Shown one piece after another: positions 63,214-64,000 of a DNA stretch of 64,000 bases; position 1 is the first letter of the stretch; each line of letters starts with the position of its first letter. The notes below the pieces were generated by a model. That model had not been told where the DNA came from, did not search any database, and saw nothing but the letters and a program-made list of their open reading frames with translations. This DNA is from Sporosarcina sp. P34 (GTDB lineage Bacteria; Bacillota; Bacilli; Bacillales_A; Planococcaceae): contig NZ_PDZC01000001.1 in NCBI RefSeq assembly GCF_002743375.1, forward strand, positions 310,001 to 374,000, given 5' to 3'. The translations under genes and the position numbers were made by a program.

Positions 63214-63956
63214 CCGTATCCTTACGGGAATGGAGCTTATTGATGGAAACAAAAGGATTCACTGACCAAGTCGACAATTACATACACCATTTGCGACGGG
63301 CAATTTATCAGCCAGTGGTCGAACGAGATGCGGGGCATGCTCCGATTGACAGGCGAAAAGCTTCGTTGCTCCTGCTGCCTTTACTTAACGGTGAGCAGTG
63401 GACAGATGAGATGCAAACTGCAGCGCTAGCGATTGGTGCCATCCATACGGCTTTTGATGTCCATGATCAAATCGATATCGTAGATGCTTCATCCAAAGAA
63501 CAGCAATTGATGGTTCTTGCGGGCGATCACTTCAGCGGTATCCACTATAAGCTATTGGCGTCAATTCCAAACTTCCATCTCATTCGTTCTTTGTCATTGG
63601 CCGTCGGCAGGATAAATGAATGCAAAACGACATTGTTTCAAGCACCGCCCTCCACTCTTGAAGATCGGTTGCAGTTAATTTCTGAAGTGGAAAGTGCATG
63701 TATTGTGAAATTCTTCGAGGCATTCGGCTTTAGTCACTACACACATATCGTAGAAACAGTCTTTCCACTCGTTTGGCTGCTCGACAGCACAGAGCGTGAC
63801 TTGAATCGGATGAAATTTCCGCATCTAGTGCCGAATACGAATGATACAGAAGATTGGATCGATCAATTACAACTACAGCTGAACAACAGATTAAAGAACA
63901 GCTCTTATTTACATACTGAAGTGCTAGCAGAGTTGCAGAAAATGACGAAACTATGA
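63210..63956 (+). CDS. hepS: Heptaprenyl diphosphate synthase component I
   Basis: HepS is the small, non-catalytic subunit that with HepT makes the heptaprenyl tail of menaquinone-7. The 248-aa protein has the family's [38 protein letters not shown] and [17 protein letters not shown]. The start is the overlapping ATG 63210; ATG 63243 is an alternative with a different spacing from GGAG. The position after mtrB agrees with Bacillus; ubiE/menG and hepT would come next beyond the window. Confidence 0.88.
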   Translation: MTVSLREWSLLMETKGFTDQVDNYIHHLRRAIYQPVVERDAGHAPIDRRKASLLLLPLLNGEQWTDEMQTAALAIGAIHTAFDVHDQIDIVDASSKEQQLMVLAGDHFSGIHYKLLASIPNFHLIRSLSLAVGRINECKTTLFQAPPSTLEDRLQLISEVESACIVKFFEAFGFSHYTHIVETVFPLVWLLDSTERDLNRMKFPHLVPNTNDTEDWIDQLQLQLNNRLKNSSYLHTEVLAELQKMTKL

Positions 63957-63992
63957 GAAAGAAAACTGAAGTGAAGAAAGAAGGGACAAACT

Positions 63993-64000
63993 GTGGCGGT
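63993..64000 (+). CDS. Possible start of the next CDS (menG/ubiE position)
   Basis: GTG at 63993, 7 bases after AGAAGGG, may start the next gene, whose place suggests the menaquinone methyltransferase. Only two full codons are in view, so identity is a guess from gene order. Confidence 0.3.

Overview
The window looks like an ordinary chromosomal segment of an endospore-forming, low-to-moderate-GC Bacillales bacterium, most plausibly Sporosarcina or another Planococcaceae (Caryophanaceae) genus. That placement is inference. It rests on protein resemblance and on gene order from nudF to hepS, which largely follows the Bacillus subtilis order yqkG-fur-xerD-drm-spoIIA-lysA-scpAB-dacB-rluB-resABCDE-sigX-rsiX-fer-ypbB-recS-ypbG-ypdA-prsW-sleB-ypeB-cmk-ypfD-der-gpsA-spoIVA-hbs-mtrAB-hepS. 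I see no phage, IS element, CRISPR array, rRNA or tRNA.

Region 1 (1-4.1 kb) is the sporulation-linked trio prkA (5' end outside the window), yhbH and spoVR; spoVR appears to begin at a CTG codon. Region 2 (4.2-21.6 kb) is the less conserved part: a polar amino-acid ABC importer, a TrpXYZ-type ABC importer, ilvE with a CodY-like site, an FAD oxidoreductase, psuG, exonuclease III, a cupin regulator, a CatE-like dioxygenase, a CynX-type MFS carrier, an AEC carrier, the guanine-riboswitch-controlled xpt-pbuX operon and an aldo/keto reductase.

Region 3 (21.6-32.8 kb) holds nudF, a diverged SpoIIM-like membrane protein, fur, xerD, deoB-pdp, spoIIAA-spoIIAB-sigF, spoVAF, lysA with a tiny downstream membrane ORF, ribT and ypuF. 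Compared with Bacillus, dacF and spoVAA-AE are missing here. Region 4 (32.8-45.2 kb) carries scpA-scpB-dacB, rluB, the cytochrome c maturation and redox two-component cluster resABC-resDE, the ECF sigma pair sigX-rsiX with an ECF-type promoter on the resE stop codon, FMN-riboswitch-controlled ribU, and fer.

Region 5 (45.3-59.8 kb) runs ypbB-recQ, a LysM-less ypbE-like gene, ypbG, ypdA (bacillithiol disulfide reductase), prsW, sleB-ypeB, a PilZ protein, cmk-plsC, the S1-like ypfD, der, gpsA, yphE and yphF. Region 6 (59.8-64 kb) has a repeat-like structured element, then spoIVA, hbs, folE-mtrB and hepS.

Functionally the window combines sporulation and germination control (prkA, yhbH, spoVR, spoIIA, spoVAF, dacB, sleB-ypeB, spoIVA), chromosome maintenance (xerD, scpAB, recQ, hbs), respiration and redox (res, fer, ypdA), nucleotide salvage (xpt, pbuX, deoB, pdp, psuG) and nutrient uptake. 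I found no convincing new multi-gene system. The most interesting signals are regulatory: promoters nested in stop codons or terminators, two complete riboswitches with identifiable antiterminator pairings, a promoter-terminator pair ahead of ypbG, a short ORF overlapping the der start, and the element upstream of spoIVA.
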